A stretch of 47,594 bases of DNA from DAIOFH01 sp036745875 (GTDB lineage: Bacteria; Planctomycetota; SZUA-567), in the NCBI GenBank assembly GCA_036745875.1, contig DAIOFH010000010.1:1-47594 (forward strand), in the 5' to 3' direction. Positions 1 to 9,076 of this stretch are shown piece after piece (the first letter of the stretch is position 1; each line of letters opens with the position of its first letter). The translations under genes were made by a program, and so were the position numbers. The notes beneath the pieces were generated by a model that saw only the letters and a list, made by a program, of their open reading frames with translations, ran no database searches and was not told the origin of the DNA.

Positions 1-1
1 C

Positions 2-214
2 GGCCAACCCGGACACGGGTATTATCCCCAGCCCGGCAGGCCGAACCACCCAGCGCCGAACCGTCCGCCCGCGCCGCCCGCCCACCGGCCGAACCCTGGC
101 CGCCCGGGCCCGAACCACCGCCCGGACCGCCATGATTCAAGCGCCAAATGGGTTGGCCTCGGCATTGGCGCACTGGCTGTCATTGGCGCGGCGATAGCCC
201 ACTCGAACCGGTAA
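2..214 (+). CDS. C-terminal part of a Pro/His/Asn-rich protein with a hydrophobic tail
   Basis: The frame is open from the window edge to a TAA at 212-214, so the start lies outside. The visible 70 residues begin with about 45 residues rich in Pro, Arg, His, Asn and Gly, with recurrent RPN/PNHRP motifs. A short hydrophobic Gly/Ala stretch follows (WVGLGIGALAVIGAAIA) and the protein ends in HSNR. Such a tail could be a single membrane segment or a glycine-zipper-like end of a small envelope protein. A strong hairpin terminator lies 36 bases downstream and supports this as a true gene end. No family is recognised; function unknown. Confidence 0.55.
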   Translation, partial: GQPGHGYYPQPGRPNHPAPNRPPAPPAHRPNPGRPGPNHRPDRHDSSAKWVGLGIGALAVIGAAIAHSNR

Positions 215-249
215 ACGTAGATTCTGGTTTTATTCCTCCACTCGAAGTA

Positions 250-280
250 AAAACCCTCTCCCGTCAAGGGAGAGGGTTTT
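250..280. terminator. Rho-independent terminator, probably bidirectional
   Basis: A perfect 13-bp stem (250-262 with 268-280) closes a 5-base loop. The stem ends in TTTT and starts in AAAA, so it can act in both directions. It follows the Pro-rich gene that ends at 214. Confidence 0.75.
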
Positions 281-326
281 CTTATGCGCAGTTTGGCACC
301 GCAGCGTTTTCGTGTTCAATTTTCAT

Positions 327-389
327 AAAAAACGCCGCTTGCCGCATCACCTCGGGGGGGACAGTCCCGATGGCGAATTGGCAAGCGGC
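327..389 (-). terminator. Terminator of the efflux operon
   Basis: On the minus strand GCCGCTTGCC (complement of 380-389) pairs with GGCAAGCGGC (complement of 334-343), followed by a run of six T (complement of 327-332). It lies about 35 bases beyond the stop of the RND pump. The 36-base loop is long and contains a further small inverted repeat. Confidence 0.55.
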
Positions 390-424
390 AGACTGGCATT
401 TATTTGATCAGTGCTGCGGAATTC

Positions 425-3400
425 CTACTTCTTTGGCACTATGCGCCTGCTGAAGTTGCCCTTCCTGACGCCGAAGGCAATCCTGACCCTGCGCATGACG
501 CGTTCCGCAGCGCCCTGGAAGATGACGTACAGACCCGGTATAAACACCATGCCGAGAACCATTGCGACCAGCATGCCCCAGAACGTGGTGATGCCGATGG
601 ACTGGCGGCTGCCCGACCCCGCGCCCGTCGCCGCCACCATCGGCAATACCCCGATGACGAAGGAGAGGCCGGTCATGACGACGGAACGGAAACGCATGCG
701 CATGCCGGAGATGGCCGCTTCGAAAATGCCCGCCCCTTCGTCGCGTTCCTGTTTGGAATATTCCACCATCAGGATGGCGGTTTTTGCGGTCAGGCCGACC
801 AACATGAGGAGGCCGAGCTGGCAATAGATGTCCAGGGACCGGCCGTATGCCTTCAGCGCTATCATGCCGCCCAAAGTCGCCGTCGCCACGGAAAGGATGA
901 CGGAGATGGGCATGGTCCAGCTTTCGTACTGCGCCACGAGGAAAAGATAGGCCATGATCAGGGACAGGGCGAGAATCCCCACGATCTGCCCCTCGTTCTG
1001 CTGCTCCTGGTAACTCATGTCCGTCCACCCGATCCGGTAGTCGCTGGAAAGTTCGGACCCGACAAGATTCTGCACGACGGCCATCATCTCGCCGGAACTC
1101 ACATTCGGCAGGCTCTGGACATTGACCCAGGCGGACTGGAACATGTTGAAGCGTTCCGCCTGGCGCGGGCCGAGGGTCCATTCGACGGTGGATATCGCGC
1201 TCAGCGGCACGGACGCGCCGGAGTTGGAGGTCGCATGCAGCATGCCGATGGCGTTGATGTTCTCCCTGAAGTGCGAATCGGACTGGATCTTGACCTTGTA
1301 GGTCTTGCTGAACAGGTTGAAGTCGTTGATGTAGATGGAGCCGAGCTGGCTCTGCAACGTACTGAACACGGCGCTGACCGGCACGTCCAACGCCTCGGCC
1401 TTCGCCCTGTCGAGCTTCAGGTTCAACATCGGCGTATCGGCGTCATAGGAGGTGAAGCAGTACATCGCCTTCCCCGACTCCATGACCTTGGACAGAAGGT
1501 GGTTCGTCGCCTGCGACAGTTCGGTCGATGTCTGTTCGCCCGTCGCCATGAGGGAGAAGGTCACGCCGCCGGTGGAACCGAGGCCCATGATGGGGGGCGG
1601 TGCGAACACGGTCACCGACGCTTCGGAGATGGAGGCGCAGCGCTTGTTGACTTCCGCCTGGATCGCGCTGATATGCGTCCCGGGAGTGGAGCGTTTCGAC
1701 CAGTCTTCGAGGTCGAGGATAAGCATGCCCATATTTTCGCCGCTTCCGGCCGTGAGTGTTTGGCCCGGCACATACACGACCTTGTCCACACCGGGGATTT
1801 CCCTGATGATAAGGTACATATCGTTAAGAACCGCTTCCGTCCTCTGCAGAGAAGCGCCGGAAGGCAGCTTGACCTCGCAGAACACGCCGCCCTTGTCCTC
1901 GGACGGGACAAACGCGGAAGGAATGCTCTGGAAGACAAAATAGTTCGCAGCGCAGATGGCGCCAAACAGGACGGCGGTAAGGACCAGTCGGCGCGCGAGG
2001 AAACCGCCGACCCTGATGTAGCTGTTTCTGGTGAGATCAACCAGCTTGTTGAAATAGCGGAACAATCCCCTGGGTTCGCTGTTCGGCTTGAGGACCATGG
2101 CGCACAACGCGGGGCTGAGGGTGAGGGCGTTCACAGTCGACAGGATAAGCGCAATGCACATGGTGATGGCGAATTCCTTGTAAATCGCGCCGACCATGCC
2201 GCCGTAGAAGCCGATGGGAAGGTACACGGCGACGACGACCAGCGTTGTCGCGATCAGCGCGCCGGAAAGCTGTTCCATCGTCTTTGTCGCCGCGTCGTAA
2301 GGAGTAAGCTTCTCTTCCTGGATCAGGCGGACGCAGCTCTCGACAACGCAGATCGCGTCGTCGACGACGGAACCGATGACCGGGATCAGGGCGAACATGG
2401 ACAGCGTGTTGATGCTCATGCCGAAGAGGTAGAGGAAAGTGAACGTGCCGATGAGGGAGACGGGGGTCGTCACCATGGGGACAAGGGTTGCCCGCCAATC
2501 CTGCAGGAACACGTAGGTGATCAGCACCACGAGAATGAAGGTTATGATCAGCGTCTCGACGATTTCGGCCATGGTCATGCGGACGAATTCCGTCGAGTCG
2601 TAGCCGACGTCCCACTTCATGCCTTCGGGGGAAATTGGCTTCCAGCGCGGTGATTTCGCCAACCACGTTGTTGTAGAGTTGCAGCGCATTGGCGTCATTG
2701 AGCTTGAAAATGGCGAGAAGCACGGAGTTTTCGCCATCCTGCGAACCGAATCCGGTATATTCCTCGGCTCCCAGTTCAATGCGGGCGATTTCGCCGAGGC
2801 GGACCTGGCGTCCGTTCTGGCCCGAACGGACGATGATGTTCTCAAATTCCTGGATGGTGGTCAGGCGGCCCTTGGTGTCGACCTTGAACTGCATTATGGC
2901 GCTGGAGAATTCGGTGCCGACGGAACCTGTGGCCGCCTGGACGTTCTGGTTGGCGATGGCGGAGGAAACTTCGGCATAGCCGATATCCATGGCCCGCATG
3001 CGATGCGGGTCGAGCCAGATGCGCATGCTGTACTTCATTTCGCCGAAAATCACCGCCTGGCCGACGCCGTCGATGCGGGTTACGGCGTCCTTGATGTTGA
3101 TGTCGACGTAGTTGCTGAGGAAAACAGGGGTATGCTCCGGATTGCTGCTGGTGAAGGTTATCATGGCGATGATGTCGGGGGAGCGTTTCACCACCGTGAG
3201 GCCATTGTTGACCACTTCCGTCGGCAGGAGGCGTTCGGCGCGCTTGACCGCGTTGTTGACGTTGACGAGCGCCATGTCGGCGTCGGCGTCGGACTTGAAG
3301 GTCAGGACAAGGGAATAGCCGCCGCTGTTGTCGGAGGTGGACGAATAATAGACCATGTCCTCGACGCCGTTGATTTCGCTTTCCAGCGGCGCGGCGACCG

Positions 3401-3581
3401 TTTCCGCGATGACCTGGGCGCTCGCGCCGGGATACGCCCCCATGACCATGATGGTGGGAGGCGAAATGTCCGGGTACTCGGCGATGGGCAGCTTGAACGC
3501 GCACAGCCCGCCGGCAAGCAGAAGGAACAGGGAAATGACGATAGCGAAACGCGGACGGGGGATAAAGAATAGTGAAAACAT
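425..3581 (-). pseudogene. RND efflux pump inner-membrane transporter, frameshifted
   Basis: AcrB/MexB-like proton-driven drug exporter of the inner membrane. The start at 3581 (MFSLFFIPRPRFAIVISLF) has GGAG nine bases upstream. The N-terminal half reads in one frame to about 2631: TM1, then the periplasmic part with EYPDISPP and YPGASAQVIAETVAAPLE. The C-terminal half (TM2-TM12, including PVIGSVVDDAICVVE) continues one base out of frame to the stop at 425. The shift maps to a run of five G at 2627-2631. Removing one base restores FPEGMKWDVGYDSTEFVRM, and the repaired protein would be 1051 residues, normal for the family. No outer-membrane TolC gene follows. It is a recent pseudogene, or a homopolymer sequencing error; the damaged partner gene upstream favours real decay. 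Confidence 0.85.
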
Positions 3582-3699
3582 GTTTTTCTCCAAAAGCCCG
3601 GAGCAAAGCCGCTCGATACAGGCATAAATCACGCGCTGGCGTCTTGGTTTGCGGGACGCTGGCGGGCGCATGTGGAATTATTGCATTTAGGAAAGATCG

Positions 3700-4607
3700 C
3701 TAGATCTTGGGCTCGATCAGAATCGGGTTGACCTTCACGCCGGGCATGACTTTGTTGAGTCCGCCTATGAGGACGCGTTCACCGGGTTTGAGGCCGCTCT
3801 GGATGGCCTGGTAGCGGTTCACGACGTCGCCGATGACGACGGCGCGGCGTTCGGCGGTATTGTCTTCCGTAAGGACGTAGACATAGTGGTTTTTGCCGTC
3901 GGTCATGATTGCCGAGAGGGAAATGGCGGAGACCGGTTCGGGGTATTTTTCCGACAGGAGGACCTGCACAAAGCCGCCGGGCAGAAGCTGGTCCCGTTGA
4001 TTTTCGCACTCGAGGGTGATCGTTATGGTATCTGTGCGCTGGTCGACTAGGTTGTCGACAAAGGACATGGCGATGCCGCCTTCATATGTCTTGCCGTTCG
4101 CTCGCAGGATGGAGAGTTCGACAGAACCGAGTTCCTCATGGCTGTTGAAATAGCGGAAGAAATCGCTTTCGCTGATGGAGAATTGCACCTTGCACGGCTG
4201 GTACATGACGACCGTCGCCATCACACCGGTGGAAGGGGTGATATAATTGCCTTCGCTGTATATGTTTTCGCCGATCCTGCCGTTTATCGGGGATTCGATC
4301 CGGCAATAGTCAAGGTCGTGCCGGGCAAGGATGAGGTTGGCCTTGGCTTCCTCCAGCTTCGCTTCCTTCAGCAGCTGGGTGGCATAGGTCTGGTCGAAGG
4401 ACTGGGTGAGGACCCGCACCTCTTCCGCGCTGACGGCGGGCAGCATGTCTGCGCCGTGGGGCGCGTCCGCCGCCATTACGGGCAAACCGACCGCCATGGC
4501 GGCGGCAAGGCAGGCCCCAAGGCAGATCCGGGCGATTGGGCGGATAACCGCGAAAGGATGTTCACTTTTCGGCGCGAGCCGATGACGATGGTTGTGATGC
4601 TGTTCAT
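3700..4607 (-). pseudogene. RND membrane-fusion protein (AcrA/HlyD type), degraded
   Basis: Periplasmic adaptor that would join the RND pump to an outer-membrane channel. The only start with a good ribosome site (AGGGGA) is the ATG at 4607, reading MNSITTIVIGSRRKVNILSRL. That frame must shift by one base near 4545 to reach the remaining signal peptide (IARICLGACLAAAMAVGLPVMAAD) and the rest of the protein. The frame from ATG 4497 gives 265 residues, against about 370-400 in the family. After the leader, AEEVRVLTQ runs straight into SFDQTYATQLLKEAKLEEAKANL, so the first half of the lipoyl and hairpin region (roughly 100 residues) is missing in frame. The second lipoyl half (IESPINGRIGENIYSEGNYI) and beta-barrel domain remain. 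It lies between marR and the pump. An annotation may show only 3700-4497. Confidence 0.75.
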
Positions 4608-4643
4608 TTTTTGTCCCCTGCTTGTGTGTGCTGCGAGAAATAT

Positions 4644-4659
4644 AGATAGCTGGCTAACA
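4644..4659. promoter_or_regulatory. Candidate MarR operator, copy 1
   Basis: AGATAGCTGGCTAACA contains the palindrome TAGC-N2-GCTA at 4647-4656. It lies upstream of the fusion-protein gene. A near-identical copy (15 of 16 bases) lies upstream of marR at 5192-5207. The pairing with a MarR gene suggests its binding site; binding itself is inferred. Confidence 0.55.
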
Positions 4660-4681
4660 ATACCGCAAAACAAAATGCTGC

Positions 4682-4709
4682 ACCTATCGATGGCTAGCTA
4701 TCGATAGGT
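4682..4709. promoter_or_regulatory. 28-base inverted repeat between marR and the fusion-protein gene
   Basis: Ten-base arms ACCTATCGAT (4682-4691) and ATCGATAGGT (4700-4709) flank GGCTAGCT, which itself resembles the TAGC/GCTA half sites of the neighbouring operators. The T run lies on the wrong side (before the hairpin on the minus strand) for a Rho-independent terminator, so an operator or processing hairpin is more likely. Confidence 0.45.
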
Positions 4710-4722
4710 TAAAAAAAACCGC

Positions 4723-5175
4723 TTATTCGATGTTGTGACGGATTTTCCCTATGATGTGCAGGAAAAGGTCAATTTCCTTCTGCGACAGGCCTTTCGTGGC
4801 TTGTTTCTCGGCATTCAGGAATTCCGCCTTCACGATGGGGTGAAGTTTCTTGGATTTTTCCGTAAGGTGGATAGCCTTCATGCGGGCATCCGTGTCGCTC
4901 GTGACCCTGGTTATGAATCCGGCCTTTTCCATGCGCTTGAGAATGATCGCGGCGGTGGAGCGGCGGATATTGAAGTCCTCCTCGATGTCCTTCTGGTATA
5001 CCGTTTCCTTGCCGTAGTGTTCAAAAAGGTAACCCATGATATGGCCCTGCTGCTCGGTGACATCCTCGATATCGGGGATGCGCGTAGCCATATTGGCCTT
5101 CATTCTCGCCACATACCGGTTGAACTGGTTGGCAAGCTTTTTAACCGCTATGGCGACGCTTTGGTCAGGTTCCAT
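4723..5175 (-). CDS. MarR-family transcriptional regulator
   Basis: Winged-helix repressor of about 150 residues, probably a dimer that releases DNA when it binds a small phenolic or drug-like ligand. The HTH and wing are visible in VYQKDIEEDFNIRRSTAAIILKR and the following MEKAGFITRVTSDTDARMKAIHLTEKS. AAGGGA sits directly against an ATG at 5181 but six bases from the ATG at 5175, so 5175 is preferred; the longer form adds two residues. It is the first gene of a minus-strand efflux operon with both downstream genes broken, so it may now control only itself. Paired palindromic sites before this gene (5192) and before the fusion gene (4644) suggest autoregulation. Confidence 0.85.
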   Translation of the reverse strand: MEPDQSVAIAVKKLANQFNRYVARMKANMATRIPDIEDVTEQQGHIMGYLFEHYGKETVYQKDIEEDFNIRRSTAAIILKRMEKAGFITRVTSDTDARMKAIHLTEKSKKLHPIVKAEFLNAEKQATKGLSQKEIDLFLHIIGKIRHNIE

Positions 5176-5191
5176 TCGCATTCCCTTTGAA

Positions 5192-5207
5192 AGATAGCTT
5201 GCTAACA
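5192..5207. promoter_or_regulatory. Candidate MarR operator, copy 2
   Basis: AGATAGCTTGCTAACA lies 17 bases upstream of the marR start and contains TAGC-N2-GCTA at 5195-5204. It matches the copy at 4644-4659 in 15 of 16 positions. It would overlap the promoter or early leader of marR. Confidence 0.55.
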
Positions 5208-5254
5208 GTTTAGCGATATGAAGTAATTTGTCAAGCCAGGAAATCGATCATTCG

Positions 5255-5290
5255 AAAAAAAATTCCGGCAGCCGCCAAAAGCTGCCGGAA
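5255..5290 (-). terminator. Rho-independent terminator of the chemoreceptor gene
   Basis: On the minus strand a perfect 10-bp stem (TTCCGGCAGC with GCTGCCGGAA, 5263-5272 and 5281-5290, 8-base loop) is followed by eight T (complement of 5255-5262). It lies about 65 bases past the MCP stop at 5354. Confidence 0.8.
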
Positions 5291-5353
5291 AATCGTTAAA
5301 AAGCATTGTAGGATGGAACAGGGTTCCGTTCCGTGTGAGTCTATCCCGCATCC

Positions 5354-7381
5354 TTAAAAATCGTCGTCAATGTCCAGGGGGATAACCTCGGACGGGTTAA
5401 CGGTCTGCACCTTGGTTTTGTTCTCCAGGGCCTTTGGGGCGGTGCGTGCGGCGGAAAGGGGCGCGGTGCCGCCAATGAGGCGCTTGCCGTCAGCCGACAT
5501 ATTCCTGGACGGCTTGCTCTTCTCGGCTTTCTCCCTTGCGGCCTGGACCATGGCGCCGCCTTCGCCTTCGATGATGTCCATCAACGATTCCACCATTTCG
5601 TTCAGGTGGGAGGCCTGGGCCTCCAGCTGTTCAGCCGCCGCCGCCGATTCCTCCGCCGATGCGGCGTTCGACTGGGTGACCTTGTCCATCATGCCGATGG
5701 CGTTACTGACCTGCTCGACGCCGTTGGCCTGTTCGTTGGTGGCGGTGGTGATCTGGCCGATAAGGCCGGTGACGGCACGGGAGCCCGTTTCTATTTCCGT
5801 GAAACTTTCGTTCAGTTCGGAGGCGAACCCTGCGCCGCGACGGACGCGTTCTATGGTGCCTTCGATCAATTCCGTCGTATCCCGCGCAGCCTGGGCGGAA
5901 CGGCCGGCAAGGTTCCTGACCTCGTCCGCTACGACGGCGAATCCTTTGCCCGCTTCACCGGCACGGGCGGCTTCGACCGCCGCGTTCAGGGCCAGGAGGT
6001 TGGTCTGGAAGGCGATATCCTCGATAGTCTTGATGATGCGGCTGATCTTGTCGGCCGAATCGTTGATTTCGGCCATGGCCTCGCTCATGTTGGACACGGA
6101 CGTCGAACCAGCGGTGATTAGCTTGTCGTTGTTGGTCGTGGTGCTGTGGGTCTTGTTCGCGTTGTCAGCGTTCTGCCGGGTCATCGTGGCCATTTGGGAA
6201 AGCGCGGTGGACGTTTCCTCCAGGCTGGACGCCTGGGCGGTCGCGCCGTTGGCGAGGACCTGCGCTGAATTGGACACCTGCTGCGATACGGAGTTCACAT
6301 GGTGCGCGCTTTCGGCGAGGACCTCGACAATGCTGATAAGCTTGTGGGTTATGGAGGAAATGATCCGCCAGGCAAGGATCAGGGCGATGATGATGCCGAT
6401 GGCACTGCAAATGATGAGGGCTTTTTCCACGCGGCTTTCCAGGGTCCGCACGTTTTCAGTGGCGCCTTGCACCGACTTGTTCGTTTCCTCGATAAGGTAG
6501 TTGCAGAGCTTGTCGATGTCGTCCTGGGCTTTTACGCCGCTGGTGGCGTATAGGTTGCGTGCGCGGTTGTTCGAGTCCTGGTTGACGAGGGTGACGATCT
6601 GGTTGACCAGCGGTTCCACGGAGGCGGCAAGCTTGTTCAGGATGGACGTCGCGAATTCGCCGCCCTCTTTCGCCGGCACGGACTGGGCGATAGCCTGGAG
6701 CGACTGGACGACATCCGCCCTAATCCCCAGGACTTCCGCCTCGAGTTCCTTGATTTTGCTGCTGTCGGTGTTGTTGTTGAATTTGATGCTGGAAAGGCGG
6801 AAAGCGCCCACCTTCCCGGTAAGACCGGCGGCCGTGACCGCCTGCGTCCAGACCGGGCGGTCGTCGCTTTCGACCAATATTTCCGCCAGGGTCAGGAGGT
6901 CCTTGTTGATGTCCGCCCAAAAGGGACCGAGCGCCGCGGAGGCGCGGTCCGCCTTGGCGTTGGAGTTTTCCTGGGAGATGGTGCAGATCTCGGTGGTCAC
7001 CCTGACATAGGTGTTCCACATATCCTTGAACTGTTGGTTGTAGGTTTGCAGGCCTGAGGCCGCGTTCGGCGGGAAGGCGGCGAAATAAGCCTGCATGTCC
7101 TTTTCCATGTCCTCGGCGGTTTGCCTCAGGTGGCCGTTGATGATATTCTGCTTCTTTTCGTCGTTGGTGGTGTTGATGATGTTATCGACCGCCGACTGCC
7201 GCATCATGATTATCTTGTCCATGTTGTTCAGAAGGTCGGCGCGGCGGGACAGGCGGGCCATCCTTCCTGACGCCGTCGACATCGACGAAAGGCTGTACAC
7301 CCCCAGGCATGTAATGAAAACTGCGAGGAGGATCAGCAAAATTACCACGGAAAAGATTTTGGCGGACATGGATAGTTTCAT
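5354..7381 (-). CDS. Methyl-accepting chemotaxis protein
   Basis: Inner-membrane chemoreceptor of 675 residues that signals to CheA/CheW. TM1 is near residues 6-28, then a helical periplasmic sensor of about 290 residues with no recognisable Cache fold (helical-bundle type). TM2 follows (ALIICSAIGIIIALILAW). The signalling domain is marked by EDIAFQTNLLALNAAVEAAR and then AGEAGKGFAVVADEVRNLAGRS. No clear HAMP domain lies between TM2 and the coiled coil. The tail ends SEVIPLDIDDDF, nearly the same as the second receptor in this window, possibly an adaptor docking site. The start at 7381 has AGGGG eight bases upstream; an ATG at 7411 in frame lacks proper spacing. A consensus-like promoter lies at 7432-7460. 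The ligand is unknown. Confidence 0.9.
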   Translation of the reverse strand: MKLSMSAKIFSVVILLILLAVFITCLGVYSLSSMSTASGRMARLSRRADLLNNMDKIIMMRQSAVDNIINTTNDEKKQNIINGHLRQTAEDMEKDMQAYFAAFPPNAASGLQTYNQQFKDMWNTYVRVTTEICTISQENSNAKADRASAALGPFWADINKDLLTLAEILVESDDRPVWTQAVTAAGLTGKVGAFRLSSIKFNNNTDSSKIKELEAEVLGIRADVVQSLQAIAQSVPAKEGGEFATSILNKLAASVEPLVNQIVTLVNQDSNNRARNLYATSGVKAQDDIDKLCNYLIEETNKSVQGATENVRTLESRVEKALIICSAIGIIIALILAWRIISSITHKLISIVEVLAESAHHVNSVSQQVSNSAQVLANGATAQASSLEETSTALSQMATMTRQNADNANKTHSTTTNNDKLITAGSTSVSNMSEAMAEINDSADKISRIIKTIEDIAFQTNLLALNAAVEAARAGEAGKGFAVVADEVRNLAGRSAQAARDTTELIEGTIERVRRGAGFASELNESFTEIETGSRAVTGLIGQITTATNEQANGVEQVSNAIGMMDKVTQSNAASAEESAAAAEQLEAQASHLNEMVESLMDIIEGEGGAMVQAAREKAEKSKPSRNMSADGKRLIGGTAPLSAARTAPKALENKTKVQTVNPSEVIPLDIDDDF

Positions 7382-7431
7382 TTTTACAGCCCCTATAAGA
7401 AAAGTGGACATGAATCCCCGTACTGTATACT

Positions 7432-7460
7432 AAGATATAGTGTGGAACAATAGCTGTCAA
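7432..7460 (-). promoter_or_regulatory. Sigma-70-type promoter of the chemoreceptor gene
   Basis: Minus strand: TTGACA (complement of 7455-7460), 17-base spacer, TATCTT (complement of 7432-7437). It is about 50 bases upstream of the chosen start codon. The rest of 7461-7889 shows no gene I can support; it is AT-rich. Confidence 0.55.
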
Positions 7461-7889
7461 GAATAATATTGTCATATTCAGTTATAGTTGTGAAAACACC
7501 CGGTTTATCTAAAACCTACACGATAACCAAGGATAAGAGATTATTTAATCGACATTTGAATAATTAGTATCATTTTATCGGTATATAGCGTAATCTCAAT
7601 TATGCTTCCTCCTTCTTCTCGCAGGATTTCGCGAAAATTACTGGCCGCCTGAGCAAATCGTACAAACACTCGTTCATATAGTATGATTAGCGCCTGGTGT
7701 GTAATATACGTATCACTAAAGATTGGGGTCTGGATCCCGCTTCAAAGAACACCCGTACTTCTGAATTGCGGCGACAAAATTGCGAGTTCATAGTGAATCG
7801 TGTGGCATGATAGTATCGATGAACAGCCTCTGGTTTGCAAAAATTGCATCGCGGTCCAGGAATGGGGAATGATTCCGCACCATTATCTT

Positions 7890-7922
7890 AAAGGCGTCCC
7901 GGATTACCGGGGCGCCTTTTTT
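7890..7922. terminator. Strong hairpin terminator between the MCP and repressor genes
   Basis: Stem 7890-7902 with 7907-7919, 13 bp with one G-T pair and a 4-base loop, followed on the plus strand by T7917-T7922. On the minus strand the stem is followed by TTTAAG, weaker, but this would serve the S24 repressor gene that ends at 7957. No plus-strand gene ends here, so the stronger plus-strand polarity is unexplained. Confidence 0.65.
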
Positions 7923-7956
7923 AGTGGGCGAATAAAGGGTTTGGTTCGGTGGAAAT

Positions 7957-8646
7957 TCAGACCATGGCCGGACGATTGGCAAAGGGATTGCCGCGCCCGT
8001 TTTCGGAAAGCCATATCCCCAATACCGGCCAGATGCGGCAATGCTCGCGCCAGGCGCTGAAGGGCGGAGTCGCCGAATCGATGGAGGTGAAATAATAGAA
8101 CCCGTCTCCGGCAAAGCAGCGTTTGACAAAGGTGCCGGGCATTTTTTCCCGTCGTTCCCAGTCGGGATCGAGTATGGTCGCGACAACCACGCCGCCGTTC
8201 TTTTCAAATCCCTCGCGGTTCCGGTCGATGATGACGTACTGCCCCGAGAGGACCATGGGTGCCATGGAGGTGCCCTGGACCGGCACCAGCACCATGCCTG
8301 GAGGGCTTTGGACCGACTCGCCGGGAATGTCGGTATCGGGAACGCGGGAGTCGGACGAATTGTCGGCCGCGGCAAGCCCCCGGACCGGCCAGTCTACCGG
8401 GCCGTTGAAGCGCTGCTTGGTCATGGGGTCTTTGAGCGCGTCGGGGTCGATCATTCCGAGAGCCTTGTAGCCGAGATAGAGCGTTTCCGCGTTAGGCAGG
8501 CGCACAATGCCGTCGTTGCGGCCCCAATTGGCAAACGCCTGGGGCGAGACGCCAAGCATGGCGGCGATTTCAAAGTCTTTTTTATACGGGTATTTCAATT
8601 TCATGGCGTTGCGCAACCAGCTTCCGGTAAATGGATTGGATGACAT
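7957..8646 (-). CDS. S24-family phage-type repressor (HTH plus LexA/CI-like peptidase domain)
   Basis: A 229-residue DNA-binding repressor of the CI/LexA superfamily. The N-terminus carries a helix-turn-helix around residues 25-48 (FEIAAMLGVSPQAFANWGRN), typical of CI-like repressors. The C-terminus is a peptidase-S24 fold with the catalytic serine at about 127 (VPVQGTSMAP) and the lysine at about 175 (GTFVKRCF). A clear Ala-Gly or Cys-Gly self-cleavage site is not obvious in the linker at 88-118, so RecA-triggered cleavage is uncertain. AGGAA lies seven bases before the start. Its upstream region holds two copies of CGTTTTATAA. There is no other phage gene nearby, so it may be a prophage remnant or a domesticated regulator. 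Confidence 0.85.
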   Translation of the reverse strand: MSSNPFTGSWLRNAMKLKYPYKKDFEIAAMLGVSPQAFANWGRNDGIVRLPNAETLYLGYKALGMIDPDALKDPMTKQRFNGPVDWPVRGLAAADNSSDSRVPDTDIPGESVQSPPGMVLVPVQGTSMAPMVLSGQYVIIDRNREGFEKNGGVVVATILDPDWERREKMPGTFVKRCFAGDGFYYFTSIDSATPPFSAWREHCRIWPVLGIWLSENGRGNPFANRPAMV

Positions 8647-8660
8647 TGTTAAGTTCCTAG

Positions 8661-8670
8661 CGTTTTATAA
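8661..8670. promoter_or_regulatory. Operator-like site next to the S24 repressor start
   Basis: CGTTTTATAA, 15 bases upstream of the repressor start codon. The same ten bases occur on the other strand at 8787-8796 inside a perfect palindrome. Two such sites around the promoter region of a CI-like repressor suggest autoregulation. This is inference. Confidence 0.35.
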
Positions 8671-8782
8671 GTTAATAATTAATTTTAAATGGATAACCCA
8701 AGACAAAATAATACACTTATTAATACTATAGCATAAAAAACTCGTTTCAATAATACAAAATTCGACCTACAGTGTGATCATC

Positions 8783-8797
8783 ACGTTTATAAAACGT
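8783..8797. promoter_or_regulatory. Palindromic operator-like site
   Basis: ACGTTT-ATA-AAACGT is a perfect palindrome with six-base arms. Its core matches the site at 8661. It lies in the AT-rich gap between the S24 repressor and a short HTH-like reading frame on the plus strand. Confidence 0.4.
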
Positions 8798-8962
8798 TCA
8801 GGATTTTCACAAAGAAAACTAATTATACTATCGTATAGGTATTTACAAGTCGTACTTAAAGAACATTGTCGGTAAAAAATTTCATTTTTTTCAGAAAAAT
8901 TAACGACCAATACATCATATATGTAAATATAAACTACATCAATGGTTTATTTATAAATTTAC

Positions 8963-9076
8963 ATGAAAGGAGTTACCTGTGCCGAAAAGGTCATTGGCAA
9001 GCGGTTGCGGGAGATACGGCATGGTTGTATCTTTGTAATCTGCGTCGCGGAATACACGGGGATGAAATCGCTTTAA
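8963..9076 (+). pseudogene. Possible relic of an XRE-type HTH gene
   Basis: A 37-codon frame reads EKVIGKRLREIRHG, eight altered residues, then VAEYTGMKSL and stop. The first part is like the N-terminus of XRE/Cro-type helix-turn-helix proteins, and VAEYTGM sits where the second helix would be, but the recognition helix and the rest are gone. AAAGGAG overlaps the frame, so the ATG at 8963 has no proper ribosome site. It is divergent from the S24 repressor, in the position a cro gene would take in a phage switch. It could also be a chance resemblance. Confidence 0.25.

Noticed and set aside
404..2653. Long plus-strand frame of 749 codons
   Set aside because: It lies antisense to the RND pump and is His/Arg/Asp-rich with no domain; a shadow of GC-rich codon bias.
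4682..4709. Inverted repeat as a Rho-independent terminator of marR
   Set aside because: The T run precedes the hairpin on the minus strand, the wrong side for termination.
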